From: Hymenobacter sediminicola
Lineage (GTDB): Bacteria > Bacteroidota > Bacteroidia > Cytophagales > Hymenobacteraceae
Direction: 5' to 3'
Assembly: GCF_014250515.1 (NCBI RefSeq)
Contig: NZ_CP060202.1
Coordinates: 178,501-242,500, forward strand
DNA: 64,000 nucleotides
Shown: positions 63,916-64,000 of the stretch, one piece after another
How positions within the stretch are numbered: position 1 is the first letter of the stretch
Layout: the number at the start of each line of letters is the position of its first letter
Position numbers and translations under genes: made by a program
Notes under the pieces: model-generated
What the model was told of the DNA's origin: nothing
Seen by the model: only the letters and a program-made list of their open reading frames with translations
Databases searched by the model: none

Positions 63916-64000
<85 letters not shown>

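Overview
The window looks like a chromosomal segment of a Bacteroidota bacterium close to Hymenobacter (Cytophagales, Hymenobacteraceae). The grounds are high GC, TAnnTTTG-type promoters with a TTG near -33, starts without Shine-Dalgarno sequences, a type IX secretion C-terminal sorting domain, BlaI/BlaR1-like pairs with plug-like tails, DUF5686 and Omp85-type outer-membrane proteins, and a 16S rRNA gene entering at the right edge. No transposase, prophage, integrase or CRISPR array was seen. The content is a mosaic of housekeeping and envelope genes plus one coherent metal-cofactor region.

Layout. 1-6.7 kb: a DnaJ/CbpA-type co-chaperone (cut by the window edge), small secreted proteins, an RlpA-like lipoprotein, a GH25 lysozyme, a VF530-type DNA-binding protein, an Hsp20, a T9SS cargo protein, a VOC protein and a GNAT acetyltransferase. 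6.8-18 kb: three members of an unrecognised paralogous family, an orphan SUKH-3-like protein, an Rrf2 regulator with two matching operators next to an adaptor/acyl-carrier operon, a pirin, an old-yellow-enzyme oxidoreductase, a BlaI/BlaR1-like operon with its own operator pair, and a TPM-domain protein. 18-30 kb: a second Hsp20, a pectinesterase, a gene broken by an in-frame amber codon, class Ia ribonucleotide reductase (nrdB, nrdA) with a DnaA-box cluster upstream, rplU-rpmA, and hemW. 30-38 kb: an Omp85/TamA-like protein, the initiator tRNA, a DUF5686 protein, a second old-yellow-enzyme and a PA14-OmpA fusion. 38.5-43.6 kb: a SAM-I riboswitch controlling metH and metF. 43.6-47.2 kb: TPR, TonB-C and lipoprotein genes and an N-acetylmuramoyl-L-alanine amidase.

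47.4-63 kb holds the best-organised functional block. It contains an OFA-family (oxalate/formate type) transporter with a 47-residue membrane partner, molybdenum-cofactor synthesis genes (moeA, moaC, a mobB-mobA-like fusion, moaE, moaD, moaA, a MoeB-rhodanese protein), a MOT1-like molybdate transporter, fdhD, a small DUF7009-like protein and an FdhF/YdeP-type molybdoenzyme. Together they could take up molybdate, build and insert a sulfurated cofactor, and arm one oxidoreductase whose substrate may be formate or a related small acid (inference).

63.0-64.0 kb is the rRNA operon leader, with five regularly spaced promoters (four of them near-repeats) followed by the first 85 bases of 16S rRNA. 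Many convergent gene pairs are separated by unusually long perfect hairpins.
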